DNA of 64,000 bases from Lysobacteraceae bacterium 2PB (GCA_005502915.1 SCMT01000008.1:80577-144576), one strand, 5' to 3'. Positions 8,177 to 17,005 are shown, counted from the first letter of the stretch. Program-made: numbers and translations. Notes: a model not told the origin generated them from the sequence alone.

Positions 8177-8374
8177 TCACGGCTCTTCCGGCATCAGCAG
8201 CCAGAGGATGAGGTAGACGAGAATGCCGGGAAATGCCGCCGACAGTGCGGAACCCAGGACATAGACGACGCGCAGCAGGGTCGAATTCCAGCCGAAGCGG
8301 GCGGCGATGCCGCCGACCACGCCGACGAGGACGCGGTCGTTGCGGCTGCGGGCGAGCGTGGGGGTTCCGGACAT
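8177..8374 (-). CDS. PspC domain protein
   Basis: A 65-residue PspC-type membrane protein: a short basic head with LARSRNDRVLVGVVGGIAARFG, then a membrane segment (AAFPGILVYLILWLLMPEEP at the end). PspC proteins sit in the inner membrane and take part in phage-shock type envelope stress sensing; short stand-alone copies are common. The ATG at 8374 is chosen because everything further upstream is non-coding in character and the PspC fold starts here. Confidence 0.85.
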   Translation of the reverse strand: MSGTPTLARSRNDRVLVGVVGGIAARFGWNSTLLRVVYVLGSALSAAFPGILVYLILWLLMPEEP

Positions 8375-8421
8375 GCGCACCTCAAGTGTGATCGCGGGGG
8401 CGATGCCTGCATTCCAGTCGA

Positions 8422-8832
8422 TCAGCGCGCGGCCCGCAAGTCCCGCAGCTGCCGATGGAACCAGGTGGAGGCGGACTCCACCTGTTTGCCCGGGCAACGC
8501 ACGTGGTACGCGCGGCCGCTGGTGCTGCTGCGGCTGGCGGCGCGTTCGATGAAGGACTCGGCACTGCCGTTCGGGTCGCGGCGGCGCAGGTAGTCGTATT
8601 TGCGACCGAGGTGCGTGCGCGCACGCGCGCCGTCGTACCACTCGCCGTTGCGCTCGAACGCGCAGCCGGAGCGGCCGAGCGCGTCGATCAGGCCCCGGAT
8701 CTCGCGCTGCGCCGTGGCGGCGTCGGCGGGCTTCGCGCCCGGCTTCGCACCAGGGGGCGCGACGGGCCCGGCGGCCTGCACCGACAGCGCGACGGTGCAG
8801 GCGAACAGGCCGGCCAGCAGGCGACGCATCAT
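8422..8832 (-). CDS. DUF5329 family secreted protein
   Basis: A 136-residue protein with a signal peptide (RLLAGLFACTVALSVQA) and a Pro/Ala/Lys linker, then the DUF5329 core: EIRGLIDALGRSGCAFERNG, a DYLRR region, SAESFIERAASRSSTSG and YHVRCPGK with a second Cys that may pair with the first. Function is unknown; the protein is likely periplasmic. Two ATG codons stand in tandem, and the first overlaps the phaC stop as ATGA, so it is probably translated after phaC in the PHA operon. Confidence 0.8.
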   Translation of the reverse strand: MMRRLLAGLFACTVALSVQAAGPVAPPGAKPGAKPADAATAQREIRGLIDALGRSGCAFERNGEWYDGARARTHLGRKYDYLRRRDPNGSAESFIERAASRSSTSGRAYHVRCPGKQVESASTWFHRQLRDLRAAR

Positions 8833-9902
8833 GCCGAACGCTTCGTTAGCCAGTCGTGGATCGCCGCCGGCACTTCCTTCTGCGCGCGGCCGGAGACGTA
8901 GATGCCGATATGGCCGCCGCGGAAGGAAATCTCGGAATAGTCCTGGCTGCCGACCAGCCCCTTCATCGGTTTGGACGCCGACGGCGGGACCAGGTGGTCC
9001 TGTTCGGCGTAGATGTTCAGCACCGGCATGTCGACGAAGCCGAGATCCACTTCGCGCTCGCCGATGACGATGCCGCCGTTCACGAAACCGTTGCCCTGGT
9101 AGTACTGCTTGATGAACTGGCGGAAGGCTTCGCCGGCCTGGTCGGGCGAGTCGAAGATCCACTTCTCCATGCGCAGGAAATCCTCCATCGCCTTCCTGTC
9201 GTCGAGGATGTCGATCATGCCCACGTACTTCTGCACGAACAGCCGGTACGGCTTGAGCGTGAGGTAGCACAGGTTCATCAGATCGGCCGGCACGTTGCCG
9301 AGGGTGTCGACGAACCGGTCGATGTCGAGGTCCTGGATCCAGTTCGACAGCATGTTGTCGTCGGTATGGAAATCCACCGGCGTGACCATGGTGATCAGGT
9401 TGCGGACCTTGTCCGGGTGCAGGGCGCTGTAGGTCAGCGAGAACGCGCCGCCCTGGCAGATGCCGAGCAGGTTGATGCGATCCTGGCCCGAGGCTTCGCG
9501 GAGGTGGTCCACCGCACCGTCGATGAAGCGCTCGATGTAGTCCTCCAGGGTGAGGAAGCGATCGGAGCGGTCGGTGTAACCCCAGTCGATGAGGTACACG
9601 TCCTGGCCCAGGGCCAGCAGGTTCTTCACCAGCGAGCGGTCGTCCTGCAGGTCGACCATGTAGGGGCGGTTGACCAGGGCGTAGCAGATCAGCAGCGGGA
9701 CTTTCGAAGTCGGCGTCTTTTCGCCCCGGAAGCGGTACAGCACGACCTTGCCGTCGCGCCAGACTTCTTCCTTGGCGGTGACGCCGTAATGCACCTCGTC
9801 CAGTTCGCGCAGCGTGGCAAGGCCCGCGCCGAGCTTCTGCTGCACGTTGGCCGCTTCCTCGGCCAGCTTGTCGGGGGTCACGTCGAATGGCGTGTTGTAC
9901 AT
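8829..9902 (-). CDS. phaC: Class III poly(3-hydroxyalkanoate) synthase subunit PhaC
   Basis: A 357-residue enzyme that polymerises (R)-3-hydroxyacyl-CoA into PHA on storage granules, working with PhaE. The catalytic triad falls at Cys149 (GICQGG, a lipase-like box with Cys for Ser), Asp302 (YAEQDHLVPP) and His331 (RGGHIGIY), the same numbers as in the studied Allochromatium vinosum enzyme. The length is typical of the short class III PhaC and excludes the longer class I or II forms. It begins one base after the phaE stop and overlaps the DUF5329 gene, giving the order phaE-phaC-DUF5329. Confidence 0.96.
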   Translation of the reverse strand: MYNTPFDVTPDKLAEEAANVQQKLGAGLATLRELDEVHYGVTAKEEVWRDGKVVLYRFRGEKTPTSKVPLLICYALVNRPYMVDLQDDRSLVKNLLALGQDVYLIDWGYTDRSDRFLTLEDYIERFIDGAVDHLREASGQDRINLLGICQGGAFSLTYSALHPDKVRNLITMVTPVDFHTDDNMLSNWIQDLDIDRFVDTLGNVPADLMNLCYLTLKPYRLFVQKYVGMIDILDDRKAMEDFLRMEKWIFDSPDQAGEAFRQFIKQYYQGNGFVNGGIVIGEREVDLGFVDMPVLNIYAEQDHLVPPSASKPMKGLVGSQDYSEISFRGGHIGIYVSGRAQKEVPAAIHDWLTKRSA

Positions 9903-9903
9903 G

Positions 9904-11136
9904 TCAGCGTGCCCTCTTCGCGATCTTGGCCGAGCTCTTCGCAGGTGCGATCGGCTTCAGCGGTTCCGGCAGCGGAATCGAGGCGATCGCCGGCTTCGGC
10001 GCGCGCTTGGCGGCGGCGCGGACCGGCTTCGCCTTGCCTGGTGCGGACTTCGTGGCCTTGGCTGCCGGCCTGGATGCTGACGGAGGGCTTGCCTTCGGTT
10101 TCACGGCCGGCTTTGCGGCTGCATTGGCCTGCGCGGGCGGCGGCACCGCGACGGGCTTGTCGACGGCAGGCTTCTGCAGCGCGGGCTTAGAAGGTGCGTG
10201 CTTCGACTGTGCCTGCGGTGCAGCGGCACGCAGGCGGCGCACCTGGCGTTCGAGTTCGGCGATCCGGCGATGCGCGGCATCCACCTCGGTGCGGCCGGGC
10301 ATGCCGAACAGATCGCAGAACAGTTCGACTTCGCGCTGGATGCCGGCGCGGACCTTCATCTGCGCGTTCACCAGTTCGCCGTAGAGGCGACGGAATTCAT
10401 GCGACAGCGCGACCTCGGCGTAGGCCTCCTCGGCCGCATCGATCCAGAGGTCGAACAGTGCGCGCGCCGACTTCAGCTGGCGGCCGGGTTCGCTGCGCTC
10501 GGCGAGCTTGCGCTCGAAGCGCACGAACGCATCCTGGCCGATGGCGAGCATGCGCTGGTTGTAGGCGTCGTTCTTTTCCTGCAGCTCGATCTGCGCGGCG
10601 GCCAGCGCCTGCAGGCGCTCCTGGTGTTCGCGGTTCATGCCGAAGGCCGGCATGCGCAGCAGGCCCAGGCCTTCCTGGCGCAGTCCGCCCATCAGCATGC
10701 CGCCGAGCATCGCGTTAAGGATCGGTGCGGCCTGCGCATGCCACTGGTCGAAGCCGGCCTGGCCACGACCGGCCATGCCCTCGAACAGCGCGGCGAAGGG
10801 GTTGCCGCCCTGCCCGCCCATGGCCTGCTTCCAGGCGCTGGCGATGTCGGCCGGCGAGGCGTCGCGGCCGGCGAACTGGCCGGCGACCTGCTGCATCATG
10901 CCCAGCCACTGCCGGGCCTGGGCGGAGAAGTGATCGACCATGTCGGCGGCGGCGTCGCGACGACCGACCCCGGCCATCCGGCTCCAGGTATCGAAGGCGG
11001 CCTGCCAGGGGTCCTGCGGCGCCTGCGGCTGGCCCGAGAAGGCGCGCATGGCTTCACCGAAGGCGTTCATCCATTGCCTGGCCATCGCATCCGCGTCGCC
11101 CGGCATCCCGAAACCCGCACCACCTGCAGTCCGCAT
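9904..11136 (-). CDS. phaE: Class III PHA synthase subunit PhaE with long basic tail
   Basis: A 410-residue PhaE, the partner that activates PhaC. The N-terminal two thirds are helical, with a QWMNAFGEAMRAF start and the conserved LFDLWIDAAEEAYAEVALS and YGELVNAQMKVRAG blocks. A short coiled coil (RRIAELERQVRRLRAAA) follows at about 282-298. The last 110 residues are almost only Lys, Ala, Pro and Arg, like histone H1 or the DNA-binding tail of PhaM. The ATG at 11136 is chosen by the start of PhaE similarity; the longer open frame runs through a repeat element. Confidence 0.93.
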   Translation of the reverse strand: MRTAGGAGFGMPGDADAMARQWMNAFGEAMRAFSGQPQAPQDPWQAAFDTWSRMAGVGRRDAAADMVDHFSAQARQWLGMMQQVAGQFAGRDASPADIASAWKQAMGGQGGNPFAALFEGMAGRGQAGFDQWHAQAAPILNAMLGGMLMGGLRQEGLGLLRMPAFGMNREHQERLQALAAAQIELQEKNDAYNQRMLAIGQDAFVRFERKLAERSEPGRQLKSARALFDLWIDAAEEAYAEVALSHEFRRLYGELVNAQMKVRAGIQREVELFCDLFGMPGRTEVDAAHRRIAELERQVRRLRAAAPQAQSKHAPSKPALQKPAVDKPVAVPPPAQANAAAKPAVKPKASPPSASRPAAKATKSAPGKAKPVRAAAKRAPKPAIASIPLPEPLKPIAPAKSSAKIAKRAR

Positions 11137-11247
11137 CGCATCGCTCCAGATCAGGAGCGGACATGATAGCAACGGCGGATGACGGTCTTCGTCGCCGGCC
11201 GATTGCATGCAACCTGCGGAGGCAAAGCCAGCCAGGCATACGCAACG

Positions 11248-11420
11248 AAACCCATCCCCACCCCAGCCCGTCCGGCCCTCGCGCCTTGCACTCGGGCGCT
11301 CATCGGCGCGCGAGGCAATGCCTCGCAGGCGCGCCGCTTCGCCCCCTTGAAGGGGAGGGAGCAAAGCGCCGTGCTTTCAAGCCCTCCCCTTCAAGGGGAG
11401 GGTTGGGTGGGGATGGGTTT
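11248..11420. mobile_element. MITE-like element with perfect 16-bp terminal inverted repeats
   Basis: The 173-bp element starts AAACCCATCCCCACCC and ends with its exact reverse complement (11405-11420). Inside are two more inverted segments built on CCCCTTGAAGGGG (about 11344-11356 and 11387-11403) and a GCGAGGCAATGCCTCGC palindrome (11310-11326). It has no gene. It fills most of the 301-base gap between pssA and phaE, so it may end pssA-side transcription or carry regulatory sequence for phaE. Its left two thirds match the insert inside tsaB at 36912-37034. No clear target-site duplication is visible. Confidence 0.75.
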
Positions 11421-11437
11421 GACTGAGTCTTGCCCCC

Positions 11438-12055
11438 TCACCACTTCGGGATGCGCAGGGTCTTGCTGATCATCAGCGAGCCGGACAGGGCGTACATCAG
11501 CACCATCGGATGCAGGACCCAGGGGCCGAGCCGATGGGCACCGAACCAGAAGTTGCCGCCGATACGGCCCGCATCCGCCGCGATGACCAGCACCACCACG
11601 AGCGCCAGGCTGGTGGGGATCGGCGTGCCCTCGAAGTGCTTGACCTTGTCGCCGTCGCCGGACAGCTGCTCGGCGGTGACGTTGAAGCGCGCCAGGCGGC
11701 TGACGCCGCAGCAGACGAAGTAGCCCAGCACCAGCCAGTCCCAGCCGCCCTGCAGGCCGGCGGCGAAGCCCAGCGCGGCCGGGGCCACGCCGAAGGAGAT
11801 CACGTCGGCCAGCGAATCGAGTTCCCGGCCCAGCGTCGACGAGGACTGCCGCCAGCGCGCCACGCGCCCGTCCAGCGCATCGAACACGAAGGCCAGCGGC
11901 ACCAGCGCGCAGCCCAGCAGCAGCAGGCGGACATCCTGCGAGGTGGCGTAGAGCATGGCCAGGAACACCGCGCTGACGCCGCAGAAGGCGTTGGCCAGGG
12001 TCAGCCAGTCGGCCAGGTGGAAGTCGCGCAGCATGGAGAAGTGGCGTTGTGTCAT
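11438..12055 (-). CDS. pssA: CDP-diacylglycerol-serine O-phosphatidyltransferase
   Basis: A 205-residue inner-membrane enzyme that makes phosphatidylserine, the precursor of phosphatidylethanolamine. It has the CDP-alcohol phosphatidyltransferase signature D-G-(x)2-A-R-(x)8-G-(x)3-D-(x)3-D, with Asp59, Asp62, Asp80 and Asp84, followed by ISFGVAP, typical of the PssA type. About six membrane segments are present. Its size fits the short bacterial PssA and not the longer phosphatidylcholine synthase. Confidence 0.92.
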   Translation of the reverse strand: MTQRHFSMLRDFHLADWLTLANAFCGVSAVFLAMLYATSQDVRLLLLGCALVPLAFVFDALDGRVARWRQSSSTLGRELDSLADVISFGVAPAALGFAAGLQGGWDWLVLGYFVCCGVSRLARFNVTAEQLSGDGDKVKHFEGTPIPTSLALVVVLVIAADAGRIGGNFWFGAHRLGPWVLHPMVLMYALSGSLMISKTLRIPKW

Positions 12056-12167
12056 CGGCGATCCTCGCCCGCGTCCCGGGCCCTCGTGCGCTGATCGTAC
12101 TCGCGACGGTTGCGCGCCGTCTGCAGCAGGCCCGCGGTTCGTAGGGCCACGACCGAGGCAACGCAGC

Positions 12168-14015
12168 TCAGGGCAGCGCCAGATGCGCTTCCGTCAGCGG
12201 CTTGCCGGCGCGGGGCACGGTCTGGATCACCGCGTCGCCGGGTATCGGCGCGCCCTGCTCCAGCGCGGCCAGCGTGCGATCCAGCGCGCGGTAGACGTAG
12301 GGCAGCATCGGCAGGTAGCGCGCGCCGTAGTCGGGCAGGCCGAGGAAGGCGTCGAAGTGCTGGGCGTGGCGCACCTGCCAGAAGCGCACGTCGCGACCGG
12401 CGGCGCGGGCCTTCGCCACGTACGGCGCACTGCTGAAGGCCATCGGGATCAGGCCGTCGTCGGCGCCGTGGATCACGGTCACCGGCAGGCCCCTGCGCGG
12501 CAGGCCGGCGCGGGTCTCGGCGATGCCGCGACGCACACGCCCGGCCTCGACCGACGCGCCGCCCCAGAGTCCGCGCAGGCACTGCAGGCGCGACAGCGAG
12601 GGGTCGACGCGGACGCTGTCGTCGACGATGCCGACGCCCGCACCGGGTGGGATGCCGCTGGCGTCGCTCCACCAGGCCGCGCGCTCCTGGGCCGTGGCGG
12701 CGCGACGGCTGCCATCGGCGTTCTGCGCGGACCAGGCATGGCCGCAGGGGTGCTCGCCGATGCTGAAGCGGCCGTAGGCCGAGGCATAGGTCACCGCGAC
12801 CGCACGCCAGAGATCGAAACCCACGCTCAGGGCACCGGCGCGCAGCGCCTCTTCCGTCCAGCCGGAGGCGCGCATCCGCGCGAGCGCATCGCGGGCCTGC
12901 GCCTCGGTATCGTTGCCGTCGACCAGCCCGGCCTCGCGCAACGCACGGCAACGCTCGGTCCACTGCCCGCGCGCCTGCGCCTGCAGCGGGGGCTGCGGCA
13001 GATCCTCCATCGCCAGCAGCGCGCAGGGCATCAGCAACAGGGCTTCGGTCGTGTAGTCGTACAGCGCGCGGCTGTCGTGCCCGTCGACGAGCACGCTGGG
13101 TTCGCCCGCGACCACCGCGTCCAGCCAGTCGCCGTCCTGTTCGGCGGCGCGCAGCACCGCGCCACCGCCGTTGGAGATGCCGACCGCGATGACCCGCGTG
13201 TTCGCGAGGGTGAACGGCGCCTCGGCCGGGAAGGCCTCGTCGAGCGCGACCAGCGCGAACTCGGCGGCCTGGCGCACGTGGCGGCCCCAGTCGGCCTCGG
13301 GATTGTCCTGCGAGTGCGCGTGCTTGAACGCGACGCCGGTCGCGCCTTCGGGCACGTCCGGCGCGAAGGCCAGCGCATCGGTGCCGAGGGCCGCGACACT
13401 GCCGTCGGCCTGCACGCCGGTGCGCGCATCGAGATCGACGTAATCGCTGCCGGTGCCCTTGTCGGTGTAGGCCACGGCGCAGCCCTTCGGCAGGCCCCAG
13501 GCGCCGGCGACTGCGATCGCGCCGTACACGCCACGCGATCCCGACGAGGGCGCGACCAGCACGCAGCGGCGCGTGCGGTCGAAGGCGTCGGGCACCTGCA
13601 CCAGCACGCGGTGCGGCTGGCGCGCGCCGGGCACGGTGGCCAGCGCGGAGAACTCGCGGCCCGGCACGGTCGCCACGCTGCCGTAGACCTCGCCATAGCC
13701 GCCGCCGGGGGCGAGATCGGCGATCCCGCGCCAGTTGCTCCAGATCGCGCGCCGGCGCAGTTCGGCGGGCGTCGGCGCCGCGGCGTCAGCGAAGGCCGGC
13801 GGCGCGAATGCGCGCAGACCGGAGAGGCCGAGACCTGCGCTCAGCAGGTCGTCGCCATCGCGATGCGCGGTGGTGCGATGGGCGCGGAAGGCGGAGGCGT
13901 CGCGTTCGGTCATCGAGGACGTGGCTGGGCGGGGCGCGGAGGCGCAGGCGGCGAGACCCAGCGCAAGCGCGAGGACGACGACCGGACGGCATGCGGAGCG
14001 GGCGATGGGCATCAT
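12168..14015 (-). CDS. 3-hydroxybutyrate oligomer hydrolase family lipoprotein
   Basis: A 615-residue alpha/beta hydrolase of the 3HB-oligomer hydrolase family, which cuts short 3-hydroxybutyrate chains released from PHB. The nucleophile is in GISNGGGA (about residue 298), and later VIHGADDGLIPMAF and RHAQHFDAFLGLPDYGARY hold likely acid and His residues. It has a lipoprotein signal with Cys24 in LAACAS, so this copy is probably periplasmic or on the outer membrane, acting on external oligomers. Placement near phaCE supports a PHA role. It is divergent from the response regulator at 14132. Confidence 0.87.
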   Translation of the reverse strand: MMPIARSACRPVVVLALALGLAACASAPRPATSSMTERDASAFRAHRTTAHRDGDDLLSAGLGLSGLRAFAPPAFADAAAPTPAELRRRAIWSNWRGIADLAPGGGYGEVYGSVATVPGREFSALATVPGARQPHRVLVQVPDAFDRTRRCVLVAPSSGSRGVYGAIAVAGAWGLPKGCAVAYTDKGTGSDYVDLDARTGVQADGSVAALGTDALAFAPDVPEGATGVAFKHAHSQDNPEADWGRHVRQAAEFALVALDEAFPAEAPFTLANTRVIAVGISNGGGAVLRAAEQDGDWLDAVVAGEPSVLVDGHDSRALYDYTTEALLLMPCALLAMEDLPQPPLQAQARGQWTERCRALREAGLVDGNDTEAQARDALARMRASGWTEEALRAGALSVGFDLWRAVAVTYASAYGRFSIGEHPCGHAWSAQNADGSRRAATAQERAAWWSDASGIPPGAGVGIVDDSVRVDPSLSRLQCLRGLWGGASVEAGRVRRGIAETRAGLPRRGLPVTVIHGADDGLIPMAFSSAPYVAKARAAGRDVRFWQVRHAQHFDAFLGLPDYGARYLPMLPYVYRALDRTLAALEQGAPIPGDAVIQTVPRAGKPLTEAHLALP

Positions 14016-14131
14016 GACCGGCCACCGTACCAGCGCCGCACGAGCGCGACATCGTACTTTGGTACCAGGCTGCGGCCATCATCGCCTGCCCCGGCCCTGC
14101 TAGGCTTGCCGGCACCCTGCCCGCTTCCGCA

Positions 14132-14806
14132 TTGCCGATGCCCCTGCTGCTGATCGCCGACGACCATCCACTGTTCAGGGCCGCGCTGCGCGGCGCGGCG
14201 GTGGACGCGGCGGACGACGTGCAGACCTGCGAGGCGGCCTCGCTGGACGAGGTGCTGGCGACCCTGGACGCGCGCCCCGACGTCGACCTGGTGCTGCTCG
14301 ACCTGCACATGCCCGGCAACCACGGACTGGCCGGGCTCGCCGCGATCCGCGCGCAGTATCCGGCGGTGGCGGTGGCGCTGGTCTCCGCGAACGAGGACCC
14401 GCAGATCATCCGCCGCGCGCTCGACCACGGCGCCGCCGGCTACATCCCCAAGAGCGCCGGCCTCGACGATCTGCGCGACGCGATCCGCGCCGTGCTCGCC
14501 TGCGAGGAATGGCTGCCGCCGGCGCTGCGCCCGGCCGTCGCCCGGGCCCGCTCGACGCCCGACGACGCCGACCTCGCCGCGCGCCTCGCCAGCCTGACGC
14601 CGCAGCAGTTCCGCGTGCTCGCGCTGGTCGCCGAGGGCCTGCTCAACAAGCAGATCGCCGATCGCCTCGACGTGCAGGAACGCACGGTCAAGGCCCACCT
14701 CAGCGCGATCTTCGAAAAGCTCGGCGCACGCAATCGCACGCAGGCCAGCGTGATCCTGCGCGGCCTGGAGATCAGCGACCCCGCGCGGCAGACGGGCGAC
14801 GCGTGA
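14132..14806 (+). CDS. LuxR/NarL-type response regulator, CrbR-like
   Basis: A 224-residue regulator with a receiver domain and a C-terminal LuxR helix-turn-helix. The acidic pair is in IADDHPLF and the phosphorylated Asp is Asp57 in LVLLDLHMPG (counting from the TTG; Asp55 from the ATG). The DNA-binding part reads LTPQQFRVLALVAEGLLNKQ and VQERTVKAHLSAIFEKLG. The start may be the TTG at 14132 or the ATG at 14138; both give the same domain. The short spacing and kinase gene nearby (17122-20511) suggest a CrbS/CrbR-like pair that controls acetate use, which is an inference from architecture. Confidence 0.85.
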   Translation: MPMPLLLIADDHPLFRAALRGAAVDAADDVQTCEAASLDEVLATLDARPDVDLVLLDLHMPGNHGLAGLAAIRAQYPAVAVALVSANEDPQIIRRALDHGAAGYIPKSAGLDDLRDAIRAVLACEEWLPPALRPAVARARSTPDDADLAARLASLTPQQFRVLALVAEGLLNKQIADRLDVQERTVKAHLSAIFEKLGARNRTQASVILRGLEISDPARQTGDA

Positions 14807-15759
14807 CGCGCACGGCACGCGAGCGCGTCGAACGCCTGCTCCCCTGGCTGCTGACCGCGCTGTTCCTGCTCGGCATCGGTGGCTACGTCGTCTGGCGGTC
14901 AGCCGCGCATCGCGAGGCGCAGTCCATGCAGGCCGCGAAGCCCGCCGCCGCACGACCGCGCCCGTCCGCGCATCCCGCACCGCTGCCGGGCGCGCGTGTC
15001 GTCGAAACCACGCACTACGCGATCACCAGCACCGCCGACGAGGAACAGACACGGCGCGTCGGCGAGGCCGTGGAGGCGCTGCACGCCGCCTACCTGGCGT
15101 GGTTTCCGGATGTCGCGCAGCGGCCGGCGAACGCCACGAAACTGCGGCTCACGCTGTACGCACACAAGGGCCAGTTCAGCGCGAACAACCGCAGCAGCCC
15201 CTGGGCGGAGGCCTACTATCTCGCGCCGGTCTCCTATGCGTACTACGCGAAGGATGGCGCGAATCCCTACCACTGGATGCTGCACGAGGCCACGCACCAG
15301 CTGAACAACGAGGTCGCTCGTTTCCCGAAGACGAAATGGATCGAGGAAGGCCTCGGTACGTATTTCGGCGCGAGCAGGATCGTGGACGGCCGCCTGCGGC
15401 CCGGCGAGATCGACGGGAATGCGTATCCGATCTGGTGGCTGGACGGCATCGGCCTGAGCCGCGATCTCGATGCCGACATCGCCGCCGGCCACTGGATCCC
15501 GATCCGCGCGATCATCACCGGTCGCGATGCGCCGAGCATCCACAGCAACGTGAACCGCTACTACGTGCAGTACTGGAGCCTCACCCATTTCCTGTTCCAC
15601 GGCGATGGCGGACGCCATGCGGAGGCCTATCGGCGGCTGATCGCCGAAGGCGGCACGCTGGAGAACTTCGAGCGCCTGATCGGCCCGGCCGACCGCATCG
15701 AACGCGACTGGTACCGGCATCTTCAGGACCAGATCGCGCAATCGCCATCACGGAATTGA
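14803..15759 (+). CDS. Membrane-anchored metalloprotease-like protein (DUF1570-like)
   Basis: A 318-residue protein starting at a GTG that overlaps the regulator stop as GTGA, so translation is coupled. One membrane helix (LLPWLLTALFLLGIGGYVVW, about 12-31) anchors it. The domain outside has HEATHQ at about residues 164-169 and WIEEGLGTYFG about 18 residues later, the HExxH plus Glu layout of gluzincin peptidases; YVQYWSLTHFLFHG follows. The substrate is unknown. Coupling to a response regulator is unusual and hints at shared regulation. Confidence 0.75.
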   Translation: MTRTARERVERLLPWLLTALFLLGIGGYVVWRSAAHREAQSMQAAKPAAARPRPSAHPAPLPGARVVETTHYAITSTADEEQTRRVGEAVEALHAAYLAWFPDVAQRPANATKLRLTLYAHKGQFSANNRSSPWAEAYYLAPVSYAYYAKDGANPYHWMLHEATHQLNNEVARFPKTKWIEEGLGTYFGASRIVDGRLRPGEIDGNAYPIWWLDGIGLSRDLDADIAAGHWIPIRAIITGRDAPSIHSNVNRYYVQYWSLTHFLFHGDGGRHAEAYRRLIAEGGTLENFERLIGPADRIERDWYRHLQDQIAQSPSRN

Positions 15760-15838
15760 AGCGCCCGCCGGCCCGTGCCCTTCCGTATGCGGCGCCTCGT
15801 GGACACAATCCGGCATCCCTGCCTGGAACGCCATCGCG

Positions 15839-16333
15839 ATGCGCATCCACCCGACTCGCCTCCTGCTCGCGCTTCTGATCGCCCTGTTCGCCAGCACCGT
15901 TCCTGCACTGCACGCACATGCGGGCGAGCCTGCGAAGGCGCAGGTGTCGCCGCAGGAAGCGAACGCCCGCGCGCTGTTCGAGCAGTTCGTGCGATTGACC
16001 GAAGCCTTCGACCCGGCCGTCATCGACCTCTACGCCGAGACCGCGAAGATCAGCAACCGCCGCATCTTCCCCGATGGCACCTCGCGCGAAATGTCGATGC
16101 CCGCGCCCAGCTACAAGACGCTGCTGCGCCAGGTGCTGCCGGTGGCGAAGGAACAGAACGACCTCGACCGTTACAGCGAGGTGCGCTACACCGTCGAAGG
16201 CGACAAGGTGCGGATCACCGCGAAGCGCTATTCGGTGATGAAGGATTACTCGGCGCCGCACACGCTGCTGGTCGGCCCGGACACCGATGGCACGTGGCGC
16301 ATCCTGGAAGAGTCGGGCGAATCGCGGCCCTGA
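15839..16333 (+). CDS. Secreted hypothetical protein, NTF2-like
   Basis: A 164-residue protein with a signal peptide (LLLALLIALFASTVPALHAHA). The mature part begins with a helix (NARALFEQFVRLTEAFDPAV) and then shows FDPAVIDLYAETAKISNRR, a layout like SnoaL/NTF2 domains that form small cone-shaped folds. No catalytic motif is evident. It starts 79 bases after the protease-like gene on the same strand. Confidence 0.65.
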   Translation: MRIHPTRLLLALLIALFASTVPALHAHAGEPAKAQVSPQEANARALFEQFVRLTEAFDPAVIDLYAETAKISNRRIFPDGTSREMSMPAPSYKTLLRQVLPVAKEQNDLDRYSEVRYTVEGDKVRITAKRYSVMKDYSAPHTLLVGPDTDGTWRILEESGESRP

Positions 16334-16342
16334 GCGCGTTCC

Positions 16343-16464
16343 CTGTCATCCCGAGCGCAGCCGCTTGTCTTCCTCCCCCGCATGCGGGGGAGGATCGAGG
16401 TGGGGGCACGCGTCATGCGAGCGTGCAGCCCCCATCCCGACCTTCCCCCGCGCGCGGGGGAAGG
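16343..16464. repeat. Composite dispersed repeat with two G/C palindromes
   Basis: The stretch starts with TGTCATCCCGAGCGCAGC, the same end sequence as the element at 17034-17120. It then has two strong palindromes: CCTCCCCCGCATGCGGGGGAGG-type at 16371-16392, and a CCTTCCCCCG/CGGGGGAAGG one at 16441-16464. It lies between the convergent genes ending at 16333 and 16491 and likely acts as a two-way terminator. Confidence 0.65.
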
Positions 16465-16490
16465 AGAAAAGCGCAGGCGAATCGGTCGAC

Positions 16491-16979
16491 TCAGATCCGC
16501 GAATAGGTCCAAGACACCATCCGCCCGTCCCGATACGGCATCACGCCGTGGAAGGCGCGCGGATCGTCGTCGAACACCAGCGGCAGGAAATGGCGGTCGC
16601 CGTCCCACAGCGGCAGGTCGAGAATGCGGTCGACCGGCACCCATTCCAGCGTGCCTTCGGGATTGCTCGTGAACGGCGTGCCGCTGAAACGGGTGACGAC
16701 GAAGATGAAGCCCAGCCAGTCCTCGCCCTGCTTGCCGAAGCCGGGCCAGCTGATCGTGCCGCGCAGCGCGAGGTCCTCGCATTCGATGCCGGCTTCCTCG
16801 CGGATCTCGCGCCGCATCCCGGCGACCACGTCCTCGTCCGGTTCGATCTTGCCGCCCAGGCCGTTGTACTTGCCCAGGTGCTGGTCGCCGGGACGCGCGT
16901 TGCGATGGATCAGCAGCGCCTGCGAACGATCCGGCGACAGCACGTAGCCCAAGGTGGCGACGATCGGCGTGTAGGGCAT
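16491..16979 (-). CDS. Nudix hydrolase (MutT-like, 8-oxo-dGTP diphosphatase type)
   Basis: A 162-residue Nudix enzyme. The Nudix box G(x)5E(x)7REUxEExGU is complete at about residues 42-64, seen as GGKIEPDEDV and REIREEAGI. The YNGLGGKIEPDE context and TISWPGFGKQGEDWLG segment resemble MTH1-type 8-oxo-dGTP hydrolases that clean damaged nucleotides. The ATG at 16979 is chosen since the fold begins there; a longer frame has no sign of coding. A TACAAT -10 hexamer is 27 bases upstream. Confidence 0.88.
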   Translation of the reverse strand: MPYTPIVATLGYVLSPDRSQALLIHRNARPGDQHLGKYNGLGGKIEPDEDVVAGMRREIREEAGIECEDLALRGTISWPGFGKQGEDWLGFIFVVTRFSGTPFTSNPEGTLEWVPVDRILDLPLWDGDRHFLPLVFDDDPRAFHGVMPYRDGRMVSWTYSRI

Positions 16980-17005
16980 GTTACGGCCTCCGGTACGGGA
17001 GGCGC

